The notes under the pieces were generated by a model. That model had not been told where the DNA came from, did not search any database, and saw only the letters and a program-made list of their open reading frames with translations. This document shows, piece by piece, positions 1 through 15,250 of a DNA stretch of 64,000 bases. How positions within the stretch are numbered: the stretch's first letter is position 1; each line of letters opens with the position of its first letter. The position numbers and the translations under genes were made by a program. Origin of the DNA: Neoechinorhynchus agilis (taxonomy: Eukaryota; Acanthocephala); the NCBI GenBank assembly GCA_051530055.1, contig CM121343.1:1736001-1800000 (forward strand). The letters run 5' to 3'.

Positions 1-705
1 TGAAAAGGTATGACAGATCTACACAAATGCTCGGTCTTACGTACTCGAGTTTCTCTTTGATCGTCATATAAGGATCTCCCGTTTACCCTCCTCCCTCTCG
101 AAATCTTTCACATTTGTTCAAGAAGACTGGAACAATTTGTTAAGTGCATTAATATCTTGATTTAATTGTGAACGTGATATCTTCACCAATTCTTTGATAA
201 ATTGAAATTTGCGTTTTTTATTGCATTTGTCTTTTTCGAAATGCAAGGTTCCTCGGTTGGCACTGTTCCGGCCAATTTCCACATTCGACCTAAGTCGACT
301 CGCTTAGATTTATAGAGGCTAAGGGTGCTAAGTAAATATGAGTATATAATGACTCAGAAATGCGTGAAAAGACAAGCTAGTATTTAAGAAAATCCTCTTG
401 CCAAAGTATAGACAACGCCCTTGTTAGTTTTTGTAATGGCAATTAGTATATTTTTCTGGTTCATCGAATTTCCTCCGAATAGTGCACATCCTCGAAGAAT
501 CCATTGTTCTAATACACTAGAATCCTTTTTATCCGAAGTAATTAAGATCGGATACCATTCAGATAACTGAAAACGGGGGAAGTGGTTAAAAATCACAGTT
601 GATAAAACTTACAAGCAATACATTGAAGAAGACCGAAAATTATCAAATAAATCAATTTTTATAATTCGCTATAAAAAGTTAGTTTTTAAAAAGCAAAATT
701 TGGGT
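1..705. other. Gene-free left edge
   Basis: No coding exon is recognised. The stretch at about 600-690 is one arm of the foldback family seen complete at 42768-42955: both contain the motif GACCGAAAATTATCAAATAA or its close variant, followed by an AT-rich end and GCTATAAAAAG. The short minus-strand reading frames here have no family features. Confidence 0.5.
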
Positions 706-851
706 AGTTGTATTGTTGAAAATAATCATTTATCTGATCTCTGTACCATTGCACATTTTCGTTTTTTCGCTACAAGGTCTCTGATTCTCGTGAGCAACGG
801 TAGTTGAGTAGGACAGCATTCTGATCCGGACAATTGACGTTCCACTGTAAT
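706..851 (+). repeat. Dispersed ~140 bp repeat, copy 1
   Basis: This stretch is nearly identical to 4363-4498 in the same orientation, with a few substitutions and one short gap. It ends about 10 nt before the start codon of the SGK3-like gene, so it supplies most of the immediate upstream sequence of that gene. It has no inverted ends or coding capacity that I recognise. Confidence 0.8.
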
Positions 852-860
852 TTTATTAGA

Positions 861-4072
<3,212 letters not shown>

Positions 4073-4362
4073 AATATCAAAAGGCAAGTAAATATCGCCC
4101 CTTTTGAGGAGCGTAGTAAACGCTTGATATTTAATTCGAATCCATTGGGAAATTCCCTACACACACAAGGAAAAGATATCCCGGTTCAATCTTTAGTTAT
4201 GCTTTTTCTATGCAGATTTAGACGTACAGTGGAACGAGTCGTTTATCCTCGAAATAAATGGGACTCGACACCATTCAGGTACGGCATTTTTCGGATAACC
4301 GAAACCCCTATGTGTTGTGTTCTTAACATGTAAGCAAAATTTCGATAGATTTACATAATTTT

Positions 4363-4498
4363 AGTTGTATTGTTGAAAATAATCACTTATCTGATCGCTG
4401 TTCCATTGCACATTTTCGCTTTTTTCGCCCGATTCTCGTGAGCAACGGTAATTGAGTAGGACAGCATTCTGATCCGGACAATTGACGTTCCACTGTAC
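4363..4498 (+). repeat. Dispersed ~140 bp repeat, copy 2
   Basis: This is the direct-oriented partner of 706-851, lying about 290 nt after the stop codon of the SGK3-like gene, so the two copies bracket that gene. Confidence 0.8.
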
Positions 4499-6169
4499 TT
4501 ATAAAGTTTATTGGAAACCCCAACCATACTTATACGATCAGTGATGGCTTAAATAGATTTTTTATCCACGTTGACGTGTTTTGTCTAAGATTTTGAGCAT
4601 TATACAAAAAACCCAAATGACCCAAACTGTAAAAAGGTGTAATTGAGTGTTCAGAGTAGAGCAAATGAGGTTCATAATACGTTCATCATTATAAACTTCT
4701 GGGCACTTCGCCATCCCAGTTGCAGAGATATGCCTATGTTTATTGTGTAAGGTAAAAATGGGTTTCCTGGATTCCTAATCGTACCGAAGGGAAACATGAA
4801 GGAAAAAGTCTGTTTATCGGCCTTTTCGGAATAGGAAGTGGTGTATTAATTGTTCACGTTAATCCAAATAAGTAGACTTTTGCGATCAAAGTGATCTCAG
4901 TGCAATACTCCATATCTTTTAAGGGAAATCTCGAGCCCTAGAAATCGGGAGATATTTTTGCCCTTGAATGTTGAATGTGCTTAAATACGTTTAAACGGAT
5001 TATTTACCTGCAAGAAACTCCACATAATTCCTTTTTCGATACATTTTTCACATTGGATCTCACTTTTTCAACAAAAGAGCACTGGTTTTGCGGTTCATAT
5101 AATAAAATTCTTGAACAAAAACTTAATCGATTTTAGATCAAACATTTTTTCGATTACGATTAATTTGTACGCTCAACCTCGTAAAATTTCTTTTTATAAA
5201 TCTAGATGCTCCTGTCTTTTTACAGTCATAAGTGGGCAAAATGTTTGTAGATGAGGAAAATCCGCTTGTTTTCAACAAATAAATTTCAAGTTCAGTTTAA
5301 AATACGACATGACTTTATAGTAATCCGTTGCGGGTGCAACAAGCTTTAAAATGACCTTTGATCTCCTAATAGATGATTTTCATCGCAAATAATCTATATT
5401 GGCCCATCTTAGAGGAGAGGAAGCCTGGCTGTGCAACGGGGGGGAACGCTGTATCCGTCTTTTTGACCATTTGACCAATAAGACACCTGAGTGATCCAGA
5501 GCGGTGGCGTGGATGTTTTTCGAACTCTTTTTGTTCATTCATATCGCCATTTCAATGCGGTTCATTAAGGCCAGAAGACCAAAACAACAATAAGTTCACG
5601 GAATCAAACCTTCATCAAAACTATTTTTCCTTATATTTTCTTGTGCATAATTTCCAAACGAGGGGTGTATATTTTTTCTCAGACCGATTTTCGATTATAG
5701 TGAAATTATGGTATTTCTGTCGAGTTGGCATTAGGGCGAAGAACTCGGATGAAGCTTCTCGGCACGGTTGGAAGTTAAAGTTCCGGATCTTGTAATCATT
5801 TCACAATACGCGTACAAGTCTTAAAAGAGGTGTTAGTAATTCCATTTGTGGTCACACGATGCCCTTCAATGCTTTTATCGCCATTTCAGCGATATTTATG
5901 CAAATAAAAATACGTGTCCTCTACAAGTGAAACTCTCTAGGACGAAACTCCTTAAGTTTCATTTCTCGGTGTTCGCGCTTACGTCAAAACTATTAAGCGT
6001 CCGGACGTCACCTGGAATCAGAAGAATCGTAGTACCAAGAGTCCACCAGCAAGACCTACATAGTGGCCTTTGCAATCGAAGGATTTCCTGATAACTGCGG
6101 CGATGGAAAATCCTTCGGGTTAATCAATGTTAACTTTTGGGGAACATACATCCCGCCATACCCTTTTTG
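4499..6169. other. Intergenic, no gene seen
   Basis: No exon-like sequence is recognised. At about 5440-5525 there is a diverged copy of a short tail repeat (CCAGAGCGGTGGCGTGGATG) that also occurs next to the triple repeat near 18645-18700 and after the retroelement remnant at 30630-30660. It is probably a retroelement 3' tail. Confidence 0.5.
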
Positions 6170-7735
6170 ATTTTGATTTATTTGGAAGGAGGTAACTTCG
6201 CCTTATCAATCATCTAAAAATATATTTTTCACTTTAAGGTTTTTAGCTCGAGTGCGCGGTATCGCCTAACCCGAAGGTCGGGGGGCCAATTATTCGCTCG
6301 AACGCCTTGCGCTATACTGCGTTTTTTCCATGATTTTAGCATTGATTTTTAACACGTCGCTGGTTAGAAGTTTCAAGCTAAAATTAGCTTTATTTCCGTC
6401 CATTGTGTTGGACACAGCGATGTGTAAGGCCTCCCCAAAACAAGACGTCTTTTTAAGTTTTGCTCTATTTCTATAAAGTTGGTGCCATCAAAACCCGCTC
6501 GATGCTTACATGTTTCTTGATGGTTAGAGATTGCCGACGAATGCTCAAATCGACTGGAAGTTTGCTTATGTTGAGCGACCCCCTTCTTGATGTCCTGTGT
6601 CGTTTCTCCTATTTTGACTCTATCACAATGTTCACAGTGCATTCTATAGATCCCATGACTCAATTTTACCCTTCCTCTTGAATGTGCTTCTGAGAGCGAT
6701 TCCTTTAGTATTCGATAGACAAATTCCAACCCTCCTTCTCATAATGGAGTAAATCATTTTATTCGTGTCATCATCAATTAAGTGCACTCTTTCGAAGTAT
6801 GCAGGCTCGGGAGACGATTTGTTGTTGTTCTGCGGATGGTAGTTACAGCCTCGGATTCTCCGGTCTATAATCCATTTGGGATATCCCACGAGATAAAATA
6901 AACTCTACGGAAGTAAAAAGTGACCGCCGAGATTTTATACCTCATCGGTTTGTGACTTTACCAGTGTGGTGGTGGTCCCCATGGTAGGTCCTCCTTGCGA
7001 TAAAGTGAAGCTTCTAACTTTGCCTTGTGCAGAACGCTTGATCAGGACGTCCATGAAAGAGGCCTCACCGTTGATGCTCTCTTCATTGACTGTCCACTGC
7101 ATGTGTGGATTTTGACTGTTAAGTTCAGCATTTAGTGAATCTCTGTTATTGTTTGAATCAGTCAGAATGAATACATAGGCCACATAACGCCACCACCGAT
7201 TGACATGACTATGAAGCACCAAGAAAGTGGATTCCCAATCTCGTATGTAAATGTTGGCCAAGGTTGGGGCTAATGGCGATCCCATCGCTACACCATCTTT
7301 TTGATCATAGAAAAACCTTCAAATTCAAAGGCAGTCATGTTCATGCACCATTGAATTAGGGAATGAAACGTGCCAAGGTCCAATCGTGGTTCACTACAAT
7401 TCTTAGATAGCAAATTAGCCGATAAATTGATCGTTTTAGTCAACGGGACATTGGTGAACCGAGCGTTCACGTCGCCCGTAAACATTCTGTAGTGCTAACG
7501 TTAATTTTCCTGATCTCAATCGCAAACGTGGGTCCATCCTTGACGTGCGAGGAAGATGTGCTTAAAATCACTCGTAATAAAGAATTGATCCTTTTGGATA
7601 GGCGATGATTGAAAGACAAAACTGGCGGCGAAAAATATATTTTTAGAAAACTGACGAGGCGGGGTTACCTCGTGAAATATTTCAAATAAATCAAATATGC
7701 TATTACCGGGAGTATTTTCACCAAAAGTTCACACT
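6170..7735 (-). mobile_element. Decayed Penelope-like element (RT + GIY-YIG)
   Basis: On the minus strand, pieces of a Penelope-type reverse transcriptase run from about 7485 to 6935 (fingers motif FTNVPL, then MGSPLAPTLANIYI), followed by the linker and a GIY-YIG endonuclease domain at about 6889-6373 (GIYRMHCEHCDRVKIGET). This order, RT then a C-terminal GIY-YIG nuclease, is diagnostic of Penelope-like elements. The reading frame is interrupted in several places and the catalytic RT box is degenerate, so the copy is dead. Related sequences of about 80-100 bp, in opposite orientation, lie at the two ends (about 6175-6250 and 7640-7735). These resemble the pseudo-LTRs of this class. The right end carries a hammerhead-like motif at 7651-7681. 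Confidence 0.85.
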
Positions 7736-7743
7736 GATTAACC

Positions 7744-10700
7744 GTGCGTTCACTGAACATTTCCAGATTACTGCGGCGATTGTGCATGAAATCTTTAATT
7801 GTGACGTCACGTTTCCGTCCATCCTTGTGCGTTCACTGAACATTTCCAGATTACTGCGGCGATTGTGCATGAAATCTTTAATTGTGACGTCACGTTTCCG
7901 TCCATCCTTGTGCGTTCAATGAACATTTCCAGATAACCGCGGCGATTGTGCGTAAAAGCTTCAATTGTGACGTCACGTTTCCGTCCATCCTTGTGCGTTC
8001 ACTGAACATTTCCAGATAACTGCGGCGATTGTGCGTGAAATCTTTAATTGTGACGTCACGTTTCCGTCCATCCTTGTGCGTTCAATGAACATTTCCAGAT
8101 TACTGCGGCGATTGTGCGTGAAATCTTTAATTGTGACGTCACGTTTCCGCCATCCTTGTGCGTTCACTGAACATTTCCAGATAACTGCGGCGATTGTGCG
8201 TGAAATCTTTAATTGTGACGTCACGTTTCCGTCCATCCTTGTGCGTTCAATGAACATTTCCAGATTACTGCGGTGGTGAAATCTTTAATTGTGACGTCAC
8301 GTTTCCGCCATCCTTGTGCGTTCACTGAACATTTCCAGATTACTGCGGCGATTGTGCATGAAATCTTTAATTGTGACGTCACGTTTCCGTCCATCCTTGT
8401 GCGTTCACTGAACATTTCCAGATAACTGCGGCGATTGTGCGTGAAATCTTTAATTGTGACGTCACGTTTCCGTCCATCCTTGTGCGTTCAATGAACATTT
8501 CCAGATTACTGCGGCGATTGTGCGTGAAATCTTTAATTGTGACGTCACGTTTCCGCCATCCTTGTGCGTTCACTGAACATTTCCAGATTACTGCGGCGAT
8601 TGTGCATGAAATCTTTAATTGTGACGTCACGTTTCCGTCCATCCTTGTGCGTTCACTGAACATTTCCAGATTACTGCGGCGATTGTGCATGAAATCTTTA
8701 ATTGTGACGTCACGTTTCCGTCCATCCTTGTGCGTTCAATGAACATTTCCAGATAACTGCGGCGATTGTGCGTAAAAGCTTCAATTGTGACGTCACGTTT
8801 CCGTCCATCCTTGTGCGTTCACTGAACATTTCCAGATTACTGCGGCGATTGTGCATGAAATCTTTAATTGTGACGTCACGTTTCCGTCCATCCTTGTGCG
8901 TTCAATGAACATTTCCAGATAACTGCGGCGATTGTGCGTGAAATCTTTAATTGTGACGTCACGTCTCCGCCATCCTTGTGCGTTCACTGAACATTTCCAG
9001 ATAACTGCGGCGATTGTGCGTGAAATCTTTAATTATGACGTCACGTTTCCGTCCATCCTTGTGCGTTCAATGAACATTTCCAGATTACTGCGGTGATTGT
9101 GCATGAAATCTTTAATTGTGACGTCACATCTCCGCCATCCTTGTGCGTTCACTGAACATTTCCAGATAACTGCGGCGATTGTGCGTGAAATCTTTAATTA
9201 TGACGTCACGTTTCCGTCCATCCTTGTGCGTTCACTGAACATTTCCAGATAACTGCGGCGATTGTGCGTGAAATCTTTAATTGTGACGTCACGCTTCCGT
9301 CCATCTTTGTGCGTTCAATGAACATTTCCAGATAACTGCGGCGATTGTGCGTAAAAGCTTCAATTGTGACGTCACGTCTCCGCCATCCTTGTGCGTTCAC
9401 TGAACATTTCCAGATAACTGCGGCGATTGTGCGTGAAATCTTTAATTATGACGTCACGTTTCCGTCCATCCTTGTGCGTTCAATGAACATTTCCAGATTA
9501 CTGCGGCGATTGTGCATGAAATCTTTAATTGTGACGTCACGTTTCCGTCCATCCTTGTGCGTTCAATGAACATTTCCAGATAACTGCGGCGATTGTGCGT
9601 AAAAGCTTCAATTGTGACGTCACGTTTCCGCCATCCTTGTGCGTTCAATGAACATTTCCAGATTACTGCGGCGATTGTGCATGAAATCTTTAATTGTGAC
9701 GTCACGTTTCCGTCCATCCTTGTGCGTTCAATGAACATTTCCAGATTACTGCGGCGATTGTGCATGAAATCTTTAATTGTGACGTCACGTTTCCGTCCAT
9801 CCTTGTGCGTTCAATGAACATTTCCAGATTACTGCGGCGATTGTGCGTGAAATCTTTAATTGTGACGTCACGTTTCCGTCCATCCTTGTGCGTTCAATGA
9901 ACATTTCCAGATTACTGCGGCGATTGTGCATGAAATCTTTAATTGTGACGTCACGTCTCCGCCAACCTTGTGCGTTCAATGAACATTTCCAGATAACTGC
10001 GGCGATTGTGCGTAAAAGCTTCAATTGTGACGTCACGTCTCAGCCATCCTTGGGCGTTCGCTGAACATTTCCAGATAATCGCGGCGATTGTGCATGAAAT
10101 CTTTAATTGTGACGTCGTTTCCGTCCATCCTTGGGCGTTCACTGAACATTTCCAGATTACTGCGGCGATTGTGTATGAAATCTTTAAGCGTCACGTTTGC
10201 GTCCATCCTTGTGCGTTCACTGAACATTTCAAGATTACTGCGGCGATTGTGCATGAAATCTTTAATTGTGACGTCACGTTTCCGTCCATCCTTGTGCGTT
10301 CAATGAACATTTCCAGATTACTGCGGCGATTGTGCATGAAATCTTTAATTGTGACGTCACGTCTCCGCCAACCTTGTGCGTTCAATGAACATTTCCAGAT
10401 AACTGCGGCGATTGTGCGTGAAATCTTTAATTATGACGTCACGTTTCCGTCCATCCTTGTGCGTTCAATGAACATTTCCAGATTACTGCGGTGATTGTGC
10501 ATGAAATCTTTAATTGTGACGTCACGTTTCCGTCCATCCTTGTGCGTTCACTGAACATTTCCAGATAACTGCGGCGATTGTGCATGAAATCTTTAATTGT
10601 GACGTCACGTTTCCGTCCATCCTTGTGCGTTCACTGAACATTTCCAGATTACTGCGGCGATTGTGCATGAAATCTTTAATTGTGACGTCACGTCTCCGCC

Positions 10701-12134
10701 ATCCTTGTGCGTTCAATGAACATTTCCAGATTACTGCGGCGATTGTGCATGAAATCTTTAATTGTGACGTCACGTTTCCGCCATCCTTGGGCGTTCACTG
10801 AACATTTCCAGATAACTGCGGCGATTGTGTATGAAATCTTTAATTGTGACGTCACGTTTCCGTCCATCCTTGTGCGTTCACTGAACATTTCCAGATTACT
10901 GCGGCGATTGTGCATGAAATCTTTAATTGTGACGTCACGTTTCCGTCCATCCTTGTGCGTTCAATGAACATTTCCAGATTACTGCGGCGATTGTGCATGA
11001 AATCTTTAATTGTGACGTCGTCTCCGCCAACCTTGTGCGTTCAATGAACATTTCCAGATAACTGCGGCGATTGTGCGTGAAATCTTTAATTATGACGTCA
11101 CGTTTCCGTCCATCCTTGTGCGTTCAATGAACATTTCCAGATTACTGCGGTGATTGTGCATGAAATCTTTAATTGTGACGTCACGTTTCCGCCATCCTTG
11201 TGCGTTCACTGAACATTTCCAGATAACTGCGGCGATTGTGCGTGAAATCTTTAATTATGACGTCACGTTTCCGTCCATCCTTGTGCGTTCAATGAACATT
11301 TCCAGATTACTGCGGCGATTGTGCATGAAATCTTTAATTGTGACGTCCGTTTCCGTCCATCCTTGTGCGTTCACTGAACATTTCCAGATTACTGCGGCGA
11401 TTGTGCATGAAATCTTTAATTGTGACGTCACGTCTCCGCCAACCTTGTGCGTTCAATGAACATTTCCAGATTACTGCGGCGATTGTGCATGAAATCTTTA
11501 ATTGTGACGTCACGTCTCAGCCATCCTTGGGCGTTCGCTGAACATTTCCAGATAACTGCGGCGATTGTGCATGAAATCTTTAATTGTGACGTCACGTTTC
11601 CGTCCATCCTTGTGCGTTCACTGAACATTTCCAGATTACTGCGGCGATTGTGCATGAAATCTTTAATTGTGACGTCACGTCTCCGCCAACCTTGTGCGTT
11701 CAATGAACATTTCCAGATAACTGCGGCGATTGTGCGTAAAAGCTTCAATTGTGACGTCACGTCTCAGCCATCCTTGGGCGTTCGCTGAACATTTCCAGAT
11801 AACTGCGGCGATTGTGCGTGAAATCTTTAATTATGACGTCACGTTTCCGTCCATCCTTGTGCGTTCAATGAACATTTCCAGATTACTGCGGTGATTGTGC
11901 ATGAAATCTTTAATTGTGACGTCACGTTTCCGTCCATCCTTGGGCGTTCACTGGACATTTCCAGATAATCGCGGCGATTGTGCGTGAAATCTTTAATTGT
12001 GACGTCACGTTTGCCTCCATCCTTGTGCGTTCAATGAACATTTCCAGATTACTGCGGCGATTGTGCGTGAAATCTTTAATTGTGACGTCACGTTTGCGTC
12101 CATCCTTGTGCGTTCACTGAACATTTTCAGATAA
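7744..12134. repeat. Satellite array A, 83 bp unit, about 53 copies
   Basis: A head-to-tail array of an 83 bp unit fills about 4.4 kb. Units vary at a few fixed positions (ATTACTG/ATAACTG, CACTGAAC/CAATGAAC, GCATGAAATC/GCGTAAAAGC), and the variants recur in blocks, which suggests higher-order duplication. Nearly every unit contains the 8-bp palindrome TGACGTCA. Because 83 is not a multiple of 3, reading frames shift from unit to unit; the long open frames on both strands are by-products of the repeat, not genes. The array ends about 60 bp before the kleisin start codon. Confidence 0.95.
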
Positions 12135-12195
12135 GCTTTAGTGACCAGTTTAGTAATGGAAGTCGCGATTAAATTAACTCCTTGTGTTGTTTCAG

Positions 12196-13813
12196 ATGCC
12201 AGTGCAACTGCGTTTATTGTTGCCAAAGTCCAAAAAAGATGATCCGTTCCACACGGTATGGATGGCATCGAATGTTGAGACTTCGATTCCTCGTACACAA
12301 GCAAGTTGCAGTGATTTAATCGACTGTATCCATTCGATCGCGAATCCTCCTTTTATGATTACATTTCAGGTCAAAAGTAGCCTTATGGTCGGACTTGCTC
12401 GCATTTATGTTGCCAAATTAAAGTTTTTATTAGATGATGTGACTGTAATTCAATTTAAGATGAGGACCCATTCATATACAAATAAGACAATCATATCAAC
12501 TCATTCGACATGGGTAATAGCGTAGTCGAGTGATGTGTGTGTTAAAGGATAATCCCTTAGGAGGTCGTAAGCGACGACATGAAAAGCTTGGTGCAGACAG
12601 TCCGAAGTCAGTGACTAGTCGATTGATTACCATCGAAGAGTTGGATATAATCAAAGGTAATAAACATTCGAGAATAGACAATGAGCACTTGCGCGAAGAA
12701 ATACGGGCAATGACCGCTAAAGCATCAACGAGAATTGTCAAAGAAAGGAAAGCGAACGAAGTTGCTAATCAACGAATCATAGATGACTTTGGGGATTCAC
12801 AAGTTGAAGCTCAATTCGGTGTTCATCCTGGACAACTTTTTTTACAGGAGATCACTCAAAGCTCCCCTGGTTTCCTTAACGAAGGGACCCGTATTTTGGG
12901 AGCAAACGCCAGCCCTAAAGGTGAAGAGATCAATATCTCTGCATTTAGTAAAAACGGCGCAAAGGAATCACTTGAACTTATGAATTTATCCGTTAATCTG
13001 AGTCATACTAGGAAATCTAAAGCATTATTAGATCTTTTAAATGTGTCAATTGCAGATTCGAATAGAAACGAAGGAGATGTATTCGATGACATTAACACGA
13101 CGAGCATTTTGAATCAGAATGGACAAACGATAGTTCGTAACATAGACAAGCAAAGGCGAATAAAGATGAAGCGACAAAAATTGCCTAAAGGAAAGTATTT
13201 GGCTGTTGATGAATATACAACGCTTGACCCGTCTCAACTAAGGCAACTCTTGTGCAAGGATGTATTTCCTGGACAACAGCAAAGCGGATTGTCGATTGCT
13301 CCCTACACCAGAGAATTCTTGACGATGGAGCGCATCGCCAATGGTGACATAGAATGTCAAGATATTAGTGAGATGAGGTCTGCAAAACTTATTCAGCGAC
13401 TTACAGAGCTTCAGTCTTTTGCACGCGGAGTTTCGGAAAACCTCGAGGAAAGCACGGAAACTGGAAACAAGCGTCCTTTTGCACAAATTAACGAGATGAC
13501 CAAGGCTACAGGGAAAACTACCAATGCAACATTTGCAGAGCAGTTGATGGTTTCGAACTTTGGAAGCTGCTGTAAAGTGCTTAAGACAGGGAAACGCGAA
13601 ACTTTGTTCGGTCATCTTCAAAAGGCATACGCGCTATCAGCGGATAACGAATTGGATGTGGGTTCATTGGCGGTACAAATTCCATGCGGAAAATCTGTGA
13701 GATCACGAGTTGCCCATACTTTCTCATTGATGCTCGAAATGAGTAAGTTGTCTATAGTTGACATTTCTCAGAAGGAGCCATTTGGCAGCATTACTGTAAG
13801 GCTAAACGCGTGA
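12196..13813 (+). CDS. Alpha-kleisin cohesin subunit, Rad21/Rec8 family
   Basis: Kleisins close the SMC1-SMC3 cohesin ring; Rad21 acts in mitosis and Rec8 in meiosis. The N-terminal helical domain is visible in the first exon (HTVWMASN, SSLMVGLARIYVAKLKFLLDD, matching the IWLAA and LLGVVRIY region of Rad21). The central part has KYLAVDEYTTLDPSQLRQLL, like the RKLIVD...LDS.TIR.QL motif of Rad21. The C-terminal winged helix that binds SMC1 ends the protein (LFGHLQKAYAL, VAHTFSLMLEMSKL). Exons are probably 12196-12513 and 12548-13813, joined across a very short 34-nt intron, giving about 527 aa; a 103-nt alternative starting at 12445 also keeps frame but would remove conserved residues. The ATG follows TTGTTTCAG directly, so the 5' end may be trans-spliced or there may be an upstream exon. 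I cannot decide between Rad21 and Rec8. Confidence 0.88.
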
Positions 13814-15250
13814 TTCTGAAGGGTAAAGTGCCGAGTAAATCGCGTGGCGATGATAACTCGTGCATTCTTACCAACCAACTCCAGACAGCTACTTTTAAAA
13901 AATTAGGAAGACTTCCGTTTGATTTGTGGGGCAACTCGTAAACATCCCGCTAAATTTGCATCCTCGGTTCGGGAATGACTCACGAAATCTCAGGGAGAAA
14001 CTTTTCGAACTAGGTTCAGTATAGATTTTGAACGTATAACCTAGTAAATTGTGGAGAAAGCATTCTACTTTGAGCTTTAAATAGATATCATTTCGTTCAT
14101 TTCTATATTACACTGAGTCTAAGTGATTAAATCTCTTTCCTGATGCAGGATATCGGTTGGCTGTGTGCCTAAAGGAAAAGACGAGTAAGGGATGATATTG
14201 TTTGGTTGCGGTAACACTGAAATCGCCGTTAAGTGTTCATACGTGATCTAGATTTTTTGTTATAGACAATTGTGGATCGGTAATGATGGCAGGAAAGTCT
14301 GATTTCGGCGTCCGCAGTATTTGGTAATATCGCTTCCTAGTCCGTCTTCGGTTTACTGCTATCATCAGTTGACTGTATTCCAATTGGAAGTTCTGCTTGA
14401 AATCTTTCTCGTCTATATATTTTACATTGGAGACACACTAATTAATGACATTTTCTGGGTTTTCGTAGGGGGAAGATGTTAGGGAGAGTTTTAGACATCA
14501 ACTCGACAAATATCAGAACTCCTCAACGAGCAGGATGAGTTTTCCGCTTCGATGTCGCTGCTTTAACACATCCACGCGCCTTTGCAGATTTATGAGCTTA
14601 GGTCGTAGGACGGGAAAGCTCGGACAGGAAAGTCTGATTTCGGCGTCCGCAGTATTTGGTAATATCGCTTCCTAGTCCGTCTTCGGTTTACTGCTATCAT
14701 CAGTTGACTGTATTCCAATTGGAAGTTCTGCTTGAAATCTTTCTCGTCTATATATTTTACATTGGAGACACACTAATTAATGACATTTTCTGGGTTTTCG
14801 TAGGGGGAAGATGTTAGGGAGAGTTTTAGACATCAACTCGACAAATATCAGAACTCCTCAACGAGCAGGATGAGTTTTCCGCTTCGATGTCGCTGCTTTA
14901 ACACATCCACGCGCCTTTGCAGATTTATGAGCTTAGGTCGTAGGACGGGAAAGCTCGGAAACAAAAATTTTCTTTATTATTACATTCGAAGTGTCAATTT
15001 CCAAAATAAACCCTGAAAAAAGAAAGTTAATTTGGAGGTGTGATTTAGACACAACATGGCGCAATGTTTAAACTCGCGTAGAAACGTGTTGGGCTTTCGA
15101 CAGGTTTCACGGGATCGTCCGAACTCGGACATTTCACCTAAATTCCCGTGAGCAAAGAAACAGCGATTTCGTTTTATTTACACAAAACGCACTTTTTAAG
15201 GTAAAATTAAAAGTATTGTTACGCTATCCTGACTACAGATCGCCTTAAGG
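13814..15250. other. Intergenic with a 335 bp tandem duplication
   Basis: No gene is recognised. Positions 14290-14624 and 14625-14959 form a direct tandem duplication of 335 bp that looks identical by eye. The stretch at about 14120-14190 resembles, in diverged form, the 3' part of the tRNA-derived SINE near 56020-56090 (shared pattern TTGGCT.T.TGCCTAAA.. .A.GGGAT). Confidence 0.6.
14290..14959. repeat. Perfect 335 bp tandem duplication (2 copies)
   Basis: Both copies start with CAGGAAAGTCTGATTTCGG and end with GGGAAAGCTCGGA. I see no difference between them, so it is a very recent duplication or an assembly artefact. Confidence 0.85.

Noticed and set aside
7973-12304. Many overlapping open frames on both strands in the 83-bp array
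   Set aside because: They are the same repeat read in several frames; the unit length is not a multiple of three, units have indels, and no domain is present.
12005-12304. Minus-strand frame overlapping the kleisin first exon
   Set aside because: It is the shadow of the kleisin exon plus satellite sequence; the plus strand matches the kleisin N-terminus.
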